From contig NZ_NWVL01000003.1 in the NCBI RefSeq assembly GCF_002382885.1, positions 1 to 64,000 on the forward strand: DNA of 64,000 nucleotides. The letters run 5' to 3'. Shown here piece after piece: positions 1 to 10,600 of the stretch. The DNA comes from Streptomyces sp. WZ.A104. Lineage in GTDB: Bacteria > Actinomycetota > Actinomycetes > Streptomycetales > Streptomycetaceae. A program made the translations under genes and the position numbers. Below the pieces are notes generated by a model, which was not told where the DNA came from, searched no databases, and saw only the letters and a program-made list of their open reading frames with translations. Each line of letters starts with the position of its first letter. Position 1 is the first letter of the stretch.

Positions 1-1
1 C

Positions 2-745
2 GGCGGTGCCCGGGTCCCGGCCGCGGCGGGCGCGGACGCCCCGCCGCGCGACGCCTACGGCAGCGAAGCCCACAGCGGCGATCCCCACGGCCGCGACGCC
101 TACGGGACCGGCCGCGACAGCACGCGCCCGCCCTCCGTGCCCGCCCAGCGCGGCGCCGCACCGCACGTCCACCAACAGCACCAGGGCGGGCAGCGACCGG
201 AGCGGTACGCCGGAGATGGCGCCGGAACGCGCGCCGGAGGGAAGGCGCCCGGCGGCCGCCGCAAGGGGGCCATGCTCGCCGTCGGGGCCGTCGGCGCCCT
301 GATCGTCGCGGTCGGCGCGGTGCTGCTCGCGCCGGGCGGCGACGACCCGGCCAAGGCCACCCCGCCCCCGTCGGCCGCCCCCACCACGGCCGCGCCCGAA
401 CTGCCCGTAGGCGTCGAGTGCAGCGGCACCGACTGCGCCGGGCAGGACCCGGAGGAGATGGGCTGCGGCGGCGATTTCGCCCGTACGGTGTCGAGCGCCG
501 TGGTCGGCGGCAGCAAGGTCGAGGTCCGCTACAGCGAGGTCTGCTCCGCCGCCTGGGCCCGGCTCTCCGAGGCGGCGATCGGCGACACCGTACGGATCAC
601 CGCGGGCAAGGGCGCGCAGGACGGCGAGGTCATGGGGGACACCAAGGCGTACACCCCGATGGTCGCGGTGAAGAAGGCGAGCGACGCGAACGCCTGCGCG
701 ACGCTCACCTCCGGCACGAAGGGCTGCACCGACCCGGACGAGTGA
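2..745 (+). CDS. DUF2690-type membrane protein, C-terminal part
   Basis: The frame is open from the first bases of the window, so the N-terminus lies upstream. The visible part starts with a Gly/Ala/His-rich hydrophilic linker. One transmembrane segment follows (about nt 270-335), then a Pro/Ala/Thr-rich stalk and a compact outer domain with five cysteines (motifs [27 protein letters not shown]). That Cys pattern matches DUF2690, which in Streptomyces often sits behind an XRE-type helix-turn-helix; no such domain is visible here. A one-TM protein with a cytoplasmic N-terminal regulator and an extracytoplasmic sensor is plausible, but the function is unknown. A GTG at 137 could be an internal start, but the upstream frame stays open and has matching codon bias, so a truncated longer gene is preferred. 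Confidence 0.7.
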   Translation, partial: GGARVPAAAGADAPPRDAYGSEAHSGDPHGRDAYGTGRDSTRPPSVPAQRGAAPHVHQQHQGGQRPERYAGDGAGTRAGGKAPGGRRKGAMLAVGAVGALIVAVGAVLLAPGGDDPAKATPPPSAAPTTAAPELPVGVECSGTDCAGQDPEEMGCGGDFARTVSSAVVGGSKVEVRYSEVCSAAWARLSEAAIGDTVRITAGKGAQDGEVMGDTKAYTPMVAVKKASDANACATLTSGTKGCTDPDE

Positions 746-834
746 CGCCGGGGCCGGGGGCACGGCAGGTGACCGGTTGTGTGCGGTGCAACAGGGGGCC
801 GGGCGGTCCCCCCTGCCCGGGTCCGATAGCCTGA

Positions 835-1935
<1,101 letters not shown>

Positions 1936-1951
1936 GGTCCCTGCCCGCACC

Positions 1952-1999
1952 ACGCCGACGGCCCCCGGCAGCGCACCCGCTGCCGGGGGCCGTCGGCGT
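1952..1999. terminator. Bidirectional terminator between mdh and the PEP-mutase-like gene
   Basis: A perfect 22-bp GC-rich stem (1952-1973 pairing with 1978-1999) with a four-base CACC loop. It sits exactly between the convergent stops at 1935 and 2002. There is no U tract, as is common for Streptomyces hairpin terminators. Confidence 0.9.
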
Positions 2000-2001
2000 C
2001 C

Positions 2002-2733
2002 TCACCGCAGTCGCTGTGCCGCCTCGCGTACCGCTGCCGCCGCGAGCCGCTGGAGGGCGGGGCCGAACGTGACCCGGGACGCGCCGAGTTCGCCCAGCCG
2101 GCGCACAGCGGTTGGCGAGTCCGGCGTGCCGATGGCGTTCAGCGGTACGGGGACGGCGGCGGCCAGCCGGGGCAGGTCATCGGGCGGGGCGGCGATCGGG
2201 TAGACGCAGTCGGCGCCCGCCGCCGCGTACCGCAGCGCCCGGCCGGTCGCGGCCGACGCCCGGTCCGTACCGGAAGGCGCCGCGTGGAGGTGGACGTCCA
2301 CGCGGGCGTTCAGGAAGAGCCGGTCGCCCGCCGCCGCGCGGAAGCGGGCCAGCCGGTCGGCCTGGCGGTCCGGGTCCAGCAGGACGCCGTCGACGGAGTC
2401 CTCCAGGTTGCAGCCGACGGCCCCCGCCGCCAGCAGCCGGTCCACCAGCTCCTCCGGCTCCAGCCCGTAACCGGCCTCGACGTCCGCCGAGACGGGGACG
2501 GAGACCGCGCGGACGATCCGGGTCACGGCGGCGAACATCTCGTCCACCGGGGTCCGCCCGTCCTCGTGGCCCAGCGAGGCGGCGACGCCCGCGCTCGGGA
2601 TCGCCAGCGCCGGGAACCCGGCCTCCTCCAGGGCCCGCGCGCTCGCCGCGTCCCACGGTCCCGGCAGGACCAGCGGATCGTCGGGGGCGCGGCCGTGGTG
2701 CAGCGCGCGGAACACGGCGGCCGGGTCGGCCAT
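2002..2733 (-). CDS. Isocitrate lyase / PEP mutase family protein
   Basis: Cytoplasmic TIM-barrel enzyme of the ICL/PEPM superfamily, 243 aa. Family hallmarks are the VLPGPWDAASARALEEAGF start, the metal-site segment SADVEAGYG (D84, E86) and the CNLEDS segment (E111, D112). It lacks the KKCGH loop of true isocitrate lyase, so carbon-carbon or carbon-phosphorus lyase/hydrolase activity on a 2-oxo acid (oxaloacetate hydrolase or PEP-mutase-like) is more likely; the substrate cannot be deduced. The start ATG has a GGAGGAG-type Shine-Dalgarno (AGGAGGAGAACCCC). It lies 45 bases downstream of the AhpD-like gene on the same strand, so the two are probably co-transcribed. Confidence 0.85.
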   Translation of the reverse strand: MADPAAVFRALHHGRAPDDPLVLPGPWDAASARALEEAGFPALAIPSAGVAASLGHEDGRTPVDEMFAAVTRIVRAVSVPVSADVEAGYGLEPEELVDRLLAAGAVGCNLEDSVDGVLLDPDRQADRLARFRAAAGDRLFLNARVDVHLHAAPSGTDRASAATGRALRYAAAGADCVYPIAAPPDDLPRLAAAVPVPLNAIGTPDSPTAVRRLGELGASRVTFGPALQRLAAAAVREAAQRLR

Positions 2734-2778
2734 GGGGTTCTCCTCCTGGCTGTGGGCCTGGCTATGGGTGCGGGGCCG

Positions 2779-3306
2779 TCAGTGCTTGAAGTCGCCCGGC
2801 GTGTAGTGGCCCGGTGCGAGCCGTCCGGTGACGCCGAAGCGGTTCCAGGCGTTGATCACCGTGATGGCCGCGACCAGCTGGGCCAGTTCCGTCTCCTCGA
2901 AGTGCTCGGCGGCCTCCGCGTACACCTCGTCCGGGACGAAGCCGTCGGTGAGGACGGTGACCGCCTCGGTCAGGGCGAGCGCCGCCAGCTCCTTCCCGGT
3001 GTAGAAGTGCCGCGACTCCTCCCAGGCGCTGAGCTGGACGATCCGCTCGACCGACTCGCCCGCGGCGAGCGCGTCCTTCGTGTGCATGTCCAGGCAGAAC
3101 GCGCACCGGTTGAGCTGCGAGGCCCGGATCTTCACCAGCTCGACCAGGACGGGGTCCAGCCCCTTCCGGGCCGCGATGTCGAGCCGGACCATCGCCTTGT
3201 AGACATCGGGGAGCAGCTCGGAGACGGAGAGGCGCGCCGGGTGCTCGGCCGCCCGGTCGGCGGGGGCGGCGGGGGCGGGGTGGTGTGCGTGCGGTGTGGT
3301 GGTCAT
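2779..3306 (-). CDS. Carboxymuconolactone decarboxylase / AhpD-like protein
   Basis: 175 aa, AhpD-like fold. The redox motif is Cys68-Ala-Phe-Cys71 with His75 (NRCAFCLDMH), typical of alkylhydroperoxidase-like members of the carboxymuconolactone decarboxylase family. The first 25 residues are His/Pro/Ala-rich and disordered. The gene is divergent from the MocR-type regulator, with only 47 bases between the start codons. This arrangement, common in Streptomyces, suggests that the MocR protein controls this peroxidase-like gene. The physiological substrate is unknown. Confidence 0.88.
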   Translation of the reverse strand: MTTTPHAHHPAPAAPADRAAEHPARLSVSELLPDVYKAMVRLDIAARKGLDPVLVELVKIRASQLNRCAFCLDMHTKDALAAGESVERIVQLSAWEESRHFYTGKELAALALTEAVTVLTDGFVPDEVYAEAAEHFEETELAQLVAAITVINAWNRFGVTGRLAPGHYTPGDFKH

Positions 3307-3353
3307 GGGGACGACGCTACGGGCCCGATGGCTCGGCGGTATGGTCCATTTCC

Positions 3354-4754
3354 ATGACCGATTCCTGGGCCAGTTTCGGTGCAGACCTGCATCTGGAGCC
3401 GGTCGGCACGGGTTTGCGCAGCGGGCTGATGGAGGCGCTGCGGGAAGCGGTGCGCAGCGGGCGGCTGGCCCCCGGAACCCGGCTGCCGTCCTCCCGGGCG
3501 CTCGCCGCCGACCTGGGCATCGCCCGTAACACGGTCGCCGACGCCTACGGCGAACTGGTCGCCGAGGGCTGGCTCACCGCCCGCCAGGGCTCCGGCACCC
3601 GGGTCGCCCAGCGGTCCGCGCCGCGCCGGACGCGGCCCCCGGCGGCCCCCGCCCGGCCGGTGCGGTCCGGGCCCGCGTACACCCTGAAGCCCGGCTTTCC
3701 CGACGTGTCCGCCTTCCCGCGCACCGCCTGGCTCCGGGCCGCCCGCAAGGCGCTCACCGCCGCGCCCGACGAGGCCTTCGGCTACGGCGATCCACGCGGG
3801 CGAGTCGAACTGCGCACGGCCCTGGCGGAGTACCTGGCGCGGGCGCGCGGGGTGCACGCCGACCCGGAGCGCATCGTGATCTGTTCCGGTTTCGTGCACG
3901 GGCTGGCGCTCCTGGGCCGGGTGCTGCGGCAGCGCCGGGTCCGGGAGGTCGCCGTCGAGTCCTACGGCCTCGGCTTCCATACGAACCTGCTCACCGATGC
4001 CGGGCTGCGCACCCCGTGCCTGCCGCTGGACGAACGCGGCTCCCGGACCGAGGAGCTGGCCGCGATGCGGGCCACGGGGGCGGTGCTCCTGACCCCGGCG
4101 CACCAGTTCCCCACCGGCGTACCCCTGCATCCGGACCGGCGGGCCGCAGCCGTCGACTGGGCCCGGGCCACCGGCGGGCTGATCCTGGAGGACGACTACG
4201 ACGGGGAGTTCAGGTACGACCGGCAGCCGGTGGGCGCCCTCCAGGGCCTCGATTCGGAGCGGGTCGTCCATCTCGGCACCGCCAGCAAGTCGCTGGCCCC
4301 GGGGCTGCGCCTGGGCTGGATGGTGCTGCCCCGGAGCCTGGTGGGGGAGGTGGTGGCGGCGAAGGGTGTGTCCGAGTGGATGTCCGGCTCGCCCGACCAG
4401 CTGACGCTCGCGGAGTTCATCGCCTCGGGGGCGTACGACCGGCATGTGCGTTCCATGCGGCTGCGCTACCGCCGCCGTCGCGACCAGCTCGTCGCGGCGC
4501 TCGCGGAGCGCGCGCCGGGCATCGAGGTCAGCGGGATCGCGGCCGGACTGCACGCGGTCCTCGAACTCCCGGCGGGCGCCGAGCGTTCGGTGATCCAGGC
4601 GGCAGCCTTCCAGGGCCTGGCGCTGGAGGGCCTCGCGCGCTACCGCCACCCGGACGCCCCGGCCACCCGCGACGCCCTGGTGATCGGCTACGGCTCTCCG
4701 TCGGAGAGCGCCTGGGCGGGCACACTGGACGCGCTGTGCCGGGTGCTGCCCTGA
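3354..4754 (+). CDS. MocR-type (GntR-HTH plus aminotransferase) PLP-dependent regulator
   Basis: 466 aa. A winged helix of GntR type at about residues 18-85 (SSRALAADLGIARNTVADAY) is followed by a fold-type I aminotransferase domain with the PLP lysine at K312 (TASKSLAPGLRLGW). MocR/PdxR proteins use the aminotransferase domain as a ligand sensor. The frame is open upstream to 3285, but the ATG at 3354 is preferred because the protein then begins like its homologs. A possible -10 element (TATGGT, 3340-3345) lies just upstream, which would give a leaderless transcript. The short divergent region repeats ATGGTCCAT/TCCATGACC and may hold the operator for this gene and the AhpD-like gene. Confidence 0.9.
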   Translation: MTDSWASFGADLHLEPVGTGLRSGLMEALREAVRSGRLAPGTRLPSSRALAADLGIARNTVADAYGELVAEGWLTARQGSGTRVAQRSAPRRTRPPAAPARPVRSGPAYTLKPGFPDVSAFPRTAWLRAARKALTAAPDEAFGYGDPRGRVELRTALAEYLARARGVHADPERIVICSGFVHGLALLGRVLRQRRVREVAVESYGLGFHTNLLTDAGLRTPCLPLDERGSRTEELAAMRATGAVLLTPAHQFPTGVPLHPDRRAAAVDWARATGGLILEDDYDGEFRYDRQPVGALQGLDSERVVHLGTASKSLAPGLRLGWMVLPRSLVGEVVAAKGVSEWMSGSPDQLTLAEFIASGAYDRHVRSMRLRYRRRRDQLVAALAERAPGIEVSGIAAGLHAVLELPAGAERSVIQAAAFQGLALEGLARYRHPDAPATRDALVIGYGSPSESAWAGTLDALCRVLP

Positions 4755-4812
4755 GGGCTGTCGTCCCGTCACCCCTGGCGGGTGCACGACGACAGGCACG
4801 GCACCTCCCTGT

Positions 4813-4841
4813 TTCGAACCGGCCACCTGTCGAACTAGTCT
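4813..4841 (+). promoter_or_regulatory. Possible promoter of the lipoprotein/ATP-grasp pair
   Basis: TTCGAA (4813-4818) and TAGTCT (4836-4841) are separated by 17 bases. They are followed by a striking purine-only leader (about 4861-4898, repeats of GAAGCAGAG) before the ATG at 4934. The assignment rests on spacing and AT content only. Confidence 0.35.
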
Positions 4842-4933
4842 GACAAGAGATCCGGCGCCCAGAAGGAAGCAGAGAGAAGCAGAGGGAAGAGGAAGGGCCG
4901 GATTCGATCACGTACCACGGGGGAGAACAGAAC

Positions 4934-5248
4934 ATGTCCAAGCGGAGGTTGAGGTCGAGCACGGTCGTGCTCGGCGGAATGGGGCTGCTCGCCCTGACGA
5001 TCTCGTCCTGCGGATCGGAGCCGGACCGGCGGTGCGCCGACCGGATGACCCGTGAAACCCTGCCCAGCTACGAGTGCCGTGGCAGCGGCGGCGGTTCGGG
5101 AGGCAGCGGCGGCTCCGGTGGCGGCACCGGCCGCGGCTCGTACTACTACGGCGGCGACAGCTCGGACGGCAAAGTACAGGGCGGCAGTTTCGACAAGTCC
5201 GCGGTCGACCGCGGCGGCTTCGGCTGCGCCCGGTCCGGCGGGGGCTGA
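4934..5248 (+). CDS. Small Gly/Ser-rich lipoprotein with RGGFG tail (YgiB-like)
   Basis: 104 aa. A basic N-terminus and hydrophobic segment lead to a lipobox (LTISSC, Cys about residue 27), so it is predicted to be exported and lipidated. Next come CAD..SYEC (two further cysteines), a long Gly/Ser tract, YYYGGDSSDG and the tail DRGGFGCARSGGG. The gene ends five bases before the ATG-grasp-type ligase gene. In enterobacteria, YgiB (UPF0441) is encoded next to YgiC, a glutathionylspermidine-synthase-like ligase, and from memory YgiB also carries an RGGFG motif near its end. I infer that this is the actinobacterial counterpart and possibly the ligase substrate or partner. Confidence 0.75.
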   Translation: MSKRRLRSSTVVLGGMGLLALTISSCGSEPDRRCADRMTRETLPSYECRGSGGGSGGSGGSGGGTGRGSYYYGGDSSDGKVQGGSFDKSAVDRGGFGCARSGGG

Positions 5249-5253
5249 CCGCC

Positions 5254-6441
5254 ATGGAACGCCGCACCACGCAGCCGCGCCCCGGCTGGCAGGAGACCGT
5301 CGAGTCCCAGGGCGTCGTCTATCCGCTGACCCGCTACCCGGACGACTCGCTGCGCCCCTACTGGGACGAGAGCGCCTACTACGTCTTCTCGCTGCCCGAG
5401 GTCGAGGCCCTGGAGGAGACCGTCGAGGAACTGCACGCGATGTGCCTGGCCGCCGCCGCGCACATCGTGGAGCGGGACCGCTTCGCCGACCTCGGCATCA
5501 CCGACCCGCGCCTCGCCCCCCTGGTCGCCGAGTCCTGGCGCCGCCGCGCCGAACTGCCCTCGGTCTACGGGCGGTTCGACCTGCGCTACGACGGGAGCGG
5601 CCCGGCGAAGATGCTGGAGTACAACGCCGACACCCCGACCTCGCTGGTGGAGGCGGCGAGCGCGCAGTGGTTCTGGATGGAGGACCGCTTCCCCGGTGCC
5701 GACCAGTGGAACTCCCTGCACGAGCGGCTGGTCGACGCCTGGAAGCGGCAGGCGCCCCTGCTGCCGCCGGGTCCGCTGCACTTCGCGCACTCGGACGGCG
5801 ACGAGGCGGGCGAGGACCTGATGACGGTCGCGTATCTGCGCGAGACCGCCCAGCAGGCCGGGATCGACACCGAGGCGCTGTCCGTCGAGGAGATCGGCTG
5901 GGACCGGCTGTCGGGCCGGTTCGTCGACGACCGGCTGCGCTTCATCCGCAGCTGCTTCAAGCTCTACCCGTGGGAGTGGCTGGCCACGGACCGCTTCGGG
6001 CCGCAGGTGCTGGACACCCTCGACAACGGCGGCGGCAGCGGTACCACCTGCTGGATCGAGCCCGCCTGGAAGATGCTGCTCTCCAACAAGGCGCTGCTGG
6101 CGATCCTGTGGGAGCTCTACCCCGGCCATCCCAACCTGCTGCCCGCCTATCTCGACGGACCCCGCGAGCTGGCCGGGCCCGGCGGGGCCGGATACGTCTC
6201 CAAGCCGCTGCTCGGCCGGGAGGGCGCAGGCGTCGACCTGCACGGCCCCGGCTCGCCGCCCGTCCCGCGCGACGAGCCGTGCTGCTACCAGGAGCTGGCC
6301 CCGCTGCCCGACATCGACGGCAATCGGGTGGTGCTCGGCGCGTGGATCGTCGAGGACGAGGCGGCGGGGCTCGGCATCCGGGAGTCGTCGGGGCCGGTCA
6401 CGGACGAGTACGCCCGCTTCCTGCCCCACGTCATCCTCTGA
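5254..6441 (+). CDS. Glutathionylspermidine synthase family ATP-grasp ligase
   Basis: 395 aa, YgiC/YjfC-like. It corresponds to the synthetase half of Gss: motif LEYNADTPTSLVEAAS near residues 121-135, a C-terminal ATP-grasp region with YVSKPLLGREGAGV, and a final block ending in VLGAWIVEDEAAGLGIRESSGPVT. The amidase half of E. coli Gss is absent. Streptomyces makes mycothiol rather than glutathione, so literal glutathionylspermidine synthesis is improbable; the family forms amide bonds between a carboxylate and an amine. The ATG at 5254 is five bases after the lipoprotein stop, so the two genes are translationally close and very probably functionally linked. Confidence 0.85.
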   Translation: MERRTTQPRPGWQETVESQGVVYPLTRYPDDSLRPYWDESAYYVFSLPEVEALEETVEELHAMCLAAAAHIVERDRFADLGITDPRLAPLVAESWRRRAELPSVYGRFDLRYDGSGPAKMLEYNADTPTSLVEAASAQWFWMEDRFPGADQWNSLHERLVDAWKRQAPLLPPGPLHFAHSDGDEAGEDLMTVAYLRETAQQAGIDTEALSVEEIGWDRLSGRFVDDRLRFIRSCFKLYPWEWLATDRFGPQVLDTLDNGGGSGTTCWIEPAWKMLLSNKALLAILWELYPGHPNLLPAYLDGPRELAGPGGAGYVSKPLLGREGAGVDLHGPGSPPVPRDEPCCYQELAPLPDIDGNRVVLGAWIVEDEAAGLGIRESSGPVTDEYARFLPHVIL

Positions 6442-6475
6442 GGTCCTGAGGCTCCGCGACTCATGAGGGACCGGC

Positions 6476-7681
6476 TCAGGCGCTCAGCACCGCACGCAGC
6501 TTGTCCAGGCCCCAGTCCAGATCCTCCTTGCTGATCACCAGCGGCGGGGCGATCCGGACCGTGGAGCCGTGGGTGTCCTTCACCAGCACCCCCTGCTCCA
6601 TCAGCCTCTCCGAGATCTCCCGGCCGGTGCCCAGCGCGGGCGCGATGTCGACGCCCGCCCACAGGCCCCGGCCGCGCACCGCCTCCACCGCGCCGCCGCC
6701 GACGAGCAGCCCCAGCTCGCGGTGGAGGTGGTCGCCCAGCTCGGCGGCCCGCTGCTGGTACTCACCGGTCCGCAGCATCGCGATCACCTCCAGCGCCACC
6801 GCGCACGCCAGCGGGTTCCCGCCGAACGTGGAGCCGTGCTCGCCGGGCCTGAAGACCCCGAGCACATCCGCCGAGGAGACGACCGCGGAGACCGGCACCA
6901 CTCCGCCTCCCAGCGCCTTTCCCAGCACGTACATGTCCGGCACCACGCCCTCGTGCTCCAGCGCGAACGTCTTCCCGGTCCGGCCCAGGCCCGACTGGAT
7001 CTCGTCCGCGACGAACAGCACGTTCCGCTCGCGGGTCAGCTCCCGCACCCCGGGCAGATAGCCGGCCGGCGGCACCAGCACCCCCGCCTCGCCCTGGATC
7101 GGCTCGATCAGCACCGCCACGGTGTTCTCCGTCATCGCCTCCCGCATCGCGGTGAGATCCCCGTACGGCACGATCTCGAACCCCGGTGTGTACGGGCCGA
7201 AGTCGGCCCGCGCCGCCGGGTCCGTGGAGAAGCTGACGATCGTCGTCGTGCGGCCGTGGAAGTTGTCCGAGGCCACGATGACCTTCGCCATCCCGTCCGG
7301 CACGCCCTTGACCCGGTAGCCCCACTTGCGGGCGGTCTTGACCGCCGTCTCCACGGCCTCCGCCCCGGTGTTCATCGGCAGCACCATCTCCATCCCGCAC
7401 AGCTCGGCCAGCCGCGTGCAGAACTCGGCGAACCGGTCGTGGTGGAACGCCCGGGAGGTCAGCGTCACCCGGTCCAGCTGGGCTTTGGCCGCGTCGATGA
7501 GCCGGCGGTTGCCATGGCCGAAATTGAGCGCCGAATACCCGGCCAGCAGGTCCAGATACCGGCGGCCCTCGACATCGGTCATCCACGCACCGTCCGCCGA
7601 GGCGACGACGACCGGCAACGGGTGGTAGTTGTGCGCGCTGTGCGCCTCGGCGGAGGCGATGGCGGTTTCCGTGGTCGACAC
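6476..7681 (-). CDS. rocD: Ornithine aminotransferase
   Basis: 401 aa class-III PLP aminotransferase converting ornithine plus 2-oxoglutarate to glutamate semialdehyde and glutamate (arginine/ornithine catabolism, cytoplasm). Features include the NYHPLP start, YSALNFGHGN, the PLP-phosphate loop NTGAEAVETAVK, VADEIQSGLGRTG (cofactor aspartate) and the Schiff-base lysine K255 in LGKALGGG. The start is a GTG at 7681 with GGAGATCCC just upstream; the open frame continues much further but without family similarity. It is monocistronic and divergent from trpS. Confidence 0.95.
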   Translation of the reverse strand: MSTTETAIASAEAHSAHNYHPLPVVVASADGAWMTDVEGRRYLDLLAGYSALNFGHGNRRLIDAAKAQLDRVTLTSRAFHHDRFAEFCTRLAELCGMEMVLPMNTGAEAVETAVKTARKWGYRVKGVPDGMAKVIVASDNFHGRTTTIVSFSTDPAARADFGPYTPGFEIVPYGDLTAMREAMTENTVAVLIEPIQGEAGVLVPPAGYLPGVRELTRERNVLFVADEIQSGLGRTGKTFALEHEGVVPDMYVLGKALGGGVVPVSAVVSSADVLGVFRPGEHGSTFGGNPLACAVALEVIAMLRTGEYQQRAAELGDHLHRELGLLVGGGAVEAVRGRGLWAGVDIAPALGTGREISERLMEQGVLVKDTHGSTVRIAPPLVISKEDLDWGLDKLRAVLSA

Positions 7682-7906
7682 GGGATCTCCGTTCGTCGTG
7701 CGGCGTGGGCGCAGGGTGGTGCCCACTTTGTATCGTCGGTAGGATCCCGCGCCGGGAAACCTTCGCCGCCCGGCGTGCCCGCCGTCGCGCGCCCGGCGGC
7801 CGGAATGTGCCGTTCGTCTCAGCTGTGCGCTCCTGTGCCCCGGGATCGTGCGGGGACGCGCCCGGTATGCCCCGCACCGGCTGCCCGAGATGGCCCGGGC
7901 ACCTGA

Positions 7907-8986
<1,080 letters not shown>

Positions 8987-9110
8987 GCCCAAGGGCCCTG
9001 GCGAGATCATGGCCGCAGGGGTCACACTTGCGGCGACAGGACGCGCGGGGCGGACACCCGGCCCGCGCGGCATGACCGAGAATCGACCATCGACGGTGGA
9101 GGAGAACGAC

Positions 9111-9710
9111 GTGGGGACCGTAACGCTCGGCGTTTCGATCGCGGTCCCGGAGCCCTACGGCAGCCTGCTCCAGGAGCGCCGCGCGAGCTTCGGGGACCCT
9201 GCCGCCTTCGGCATTCCCACCCACGTCACCCTGCTCCCGCCGACCGAGGCACAGGCCGCCGACCTCCCGGCGATCGAGGCCCACCTCGACCGGATCGCCA
9301 CGGCCGGCCGCCCGTTCCCGATGCGGCTCTCCGGCACCGGCACCTTCCGCCCGCTCTCGCCGGTCGTCTTCGTCCAGGTCGTCGAGGGCGCCTCGGCCTG
9401 CTCCTGGCTCCAGAAGCGGGTCCGGGACGCCTCCGGGCCACTGGTGCGCGAGCTCCAGTTCCCGTACCACCCGCATGTCACCGTCGCCCACGGCATCGCC
9501 GAGGAGGCGATGGACCGGGCCTACGAGGAGCTCGCCGCCTACGAGGCGGCCTGGACCTGCGACTCCTTCGCGCTGTACGAGCAGGGCCCGGACGCCGTGT
9601 GGCGCAAGATCAGGGACTTCCCGTTCGGCGCCGGGGGCGGCACGCCCGCCGTCCCCGCCCAGGGCGGCTATGTGGTCGACACGCCGTCCGCCGCGTCCCT
9701 GCGCCCCTGA
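9111..9710 (+). CDS. 2'-5' RNA ligase family (2H phosphoesterase) protein
   Basis: 199 aa. The two signature HxTx motifs are H38-V-T40-L and H122-V-T124-V, spaced as in 2H phosphoesterases (LigT/CPDase-like). These hydrolyse or ligate 2'-5' bonds in RNA or open cyclic phosphates; the natural substrate is unknown. The start is a GTG at 9111 because GGTGGAGGAGAACGAC directly precedes it. It lies 124 bases behind trpS on the same strand, so co-transcription with a tRNA-related gene is possible. A Gly/Pro-rich tail follows the fold. Confidence 0.85.
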   Translation: MGTVTLGVSIAVPEPYGSLLQERRASFGDPAAFGIPTHVTLLPPTEAQAADLPAIEAHLDRIATAGRPFPMRLSGTGTFRPLSPVVFVQVVEGASACSWLQKRVRDASGPLVRELQFPYHPHVTVAHGIAEEAMDRAYEELAAYEAAWTCDSFALYEQGPDAVWRKIRDFPFGAGGGTPAVPAQGGYVVDTPSAASLRP

Positions 9711-9734
9711 CCGACTCAGCCGTACGGCCCCGGG

Positions 9735-10490
9735 TCAGACCGGCAGCCGCCGGAACAGCGGCCGCGGGACGTGCCGCAGCGCTGTCATCACCACCCGGAG
9801 CGACCCGGGCACCCAGACCGTCTCCGAACGCCTCCGCAGCCCCGTGACGATCGCCCGCGCCACCTCCTCCGGGCCGGTGGCGAGCGGCTGCTCGGGCCGC
9901 CCCGCCGTGGCCCGCGTCCGGACGAAGCCGGGGCGTACCACCATCACCTGCACCCCGGTGCCCTGGAGCGCGTCGCCCAGCCCCTGCGCGAACGCGTCCA
10001 GGCCCGCCTTGCTCGACCCGTAGATGAAGTCCGCGCGCCGGGCACGCTCTCCGGCCACCGACGACAGCACCACCAGCGAACCGTGGCCCTGCGCCTGGAG
10101 TGCGCCGGCGCACACCAGTCCGGCGGAGACCGCTCCCGTGTAGTTGGTCTGGGCGACCCGGACCGCCGCCATCGGCCGCTCCTCGTCGCGCGCCTGGTCG
10201 CCGAGGACCCCGAAAGCCATCAGCACCACGTCGATGTCCCCCTCCGCGAACACCTTGCCGAGGACCACCTCGTGCGAGGCGGGGTCCAGTGCGTCGAAGC
10301 CGACGGTACGGACGTCCGCCCCGCGTCCGCGCAGTTCGGCGGCGGCCGCGTCCAGTGCGGGGGAGGGGCGCCCGGCCAGCCACACCCGCCGGGTCCGCAG
10401 GGCGATCAGGCGGCGCGCGGTGGCCAGGGCGATCTCGGAGGTGCCGCCGAGGACGAGCAGGGACTGCGGGGCACCGAAGGCATCCTTCAC
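9735..10490 (-). CDS. DprE2-like short-chain dehydrogenase
   Basis: 251 aa SDR. The nucleotide loop is GGTSEIA (residues 15-21) and the catalytic pair is Y157-x3-K161 (YGSSKAG). It resembles the NAD(P)H-dependent keto-reductase that completes epimerisation of decaprenylphosphoryl ribose to arabinose in mycobacteria (DprE2), and it follows the partner oxidase gene as in mycobacteria. The GTG start at 10490 has a strong AGGAG seven bases upstream. Streptomyces lacks arabinogalactan, so the substrate here is probably another polyprenyl-phosphate sugar; that is inference. Confidence 0.85.
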   Translation of the reverse strand: MKDAFGAPQSLLVLGGTSEIALATARRLIALRTRRVWLAGRPSPALDAAAAELRGRGADVRTVGFDALDPASHEVVLGKVFAEGDIDVVLMAFGVLGDQARDEERPMAAVRVAQTNYTGAVSAGLVCAGALQAQGHGSLVVLSSVAGERARRADFIYGSSKAGLDAFAQGLGDALQGTGVQVMVVRPGFVRTRATAGRPEQPLATGPEEVARAIVTGLRRRSETVWVPGSLRVVMTALRHVPRPLFRRLPV

Positions 10491-10600
10491 GGAACACTCC
10501 TGTTCAAGAGGGGCGGGGGGCGGGGTGCGGAGAGCGAGGGGTGGTCGTCCCGAGAGCGGGCTGGGCGCGGAGGACCAGGGGCGGACGTCGAGCGGTCGGG

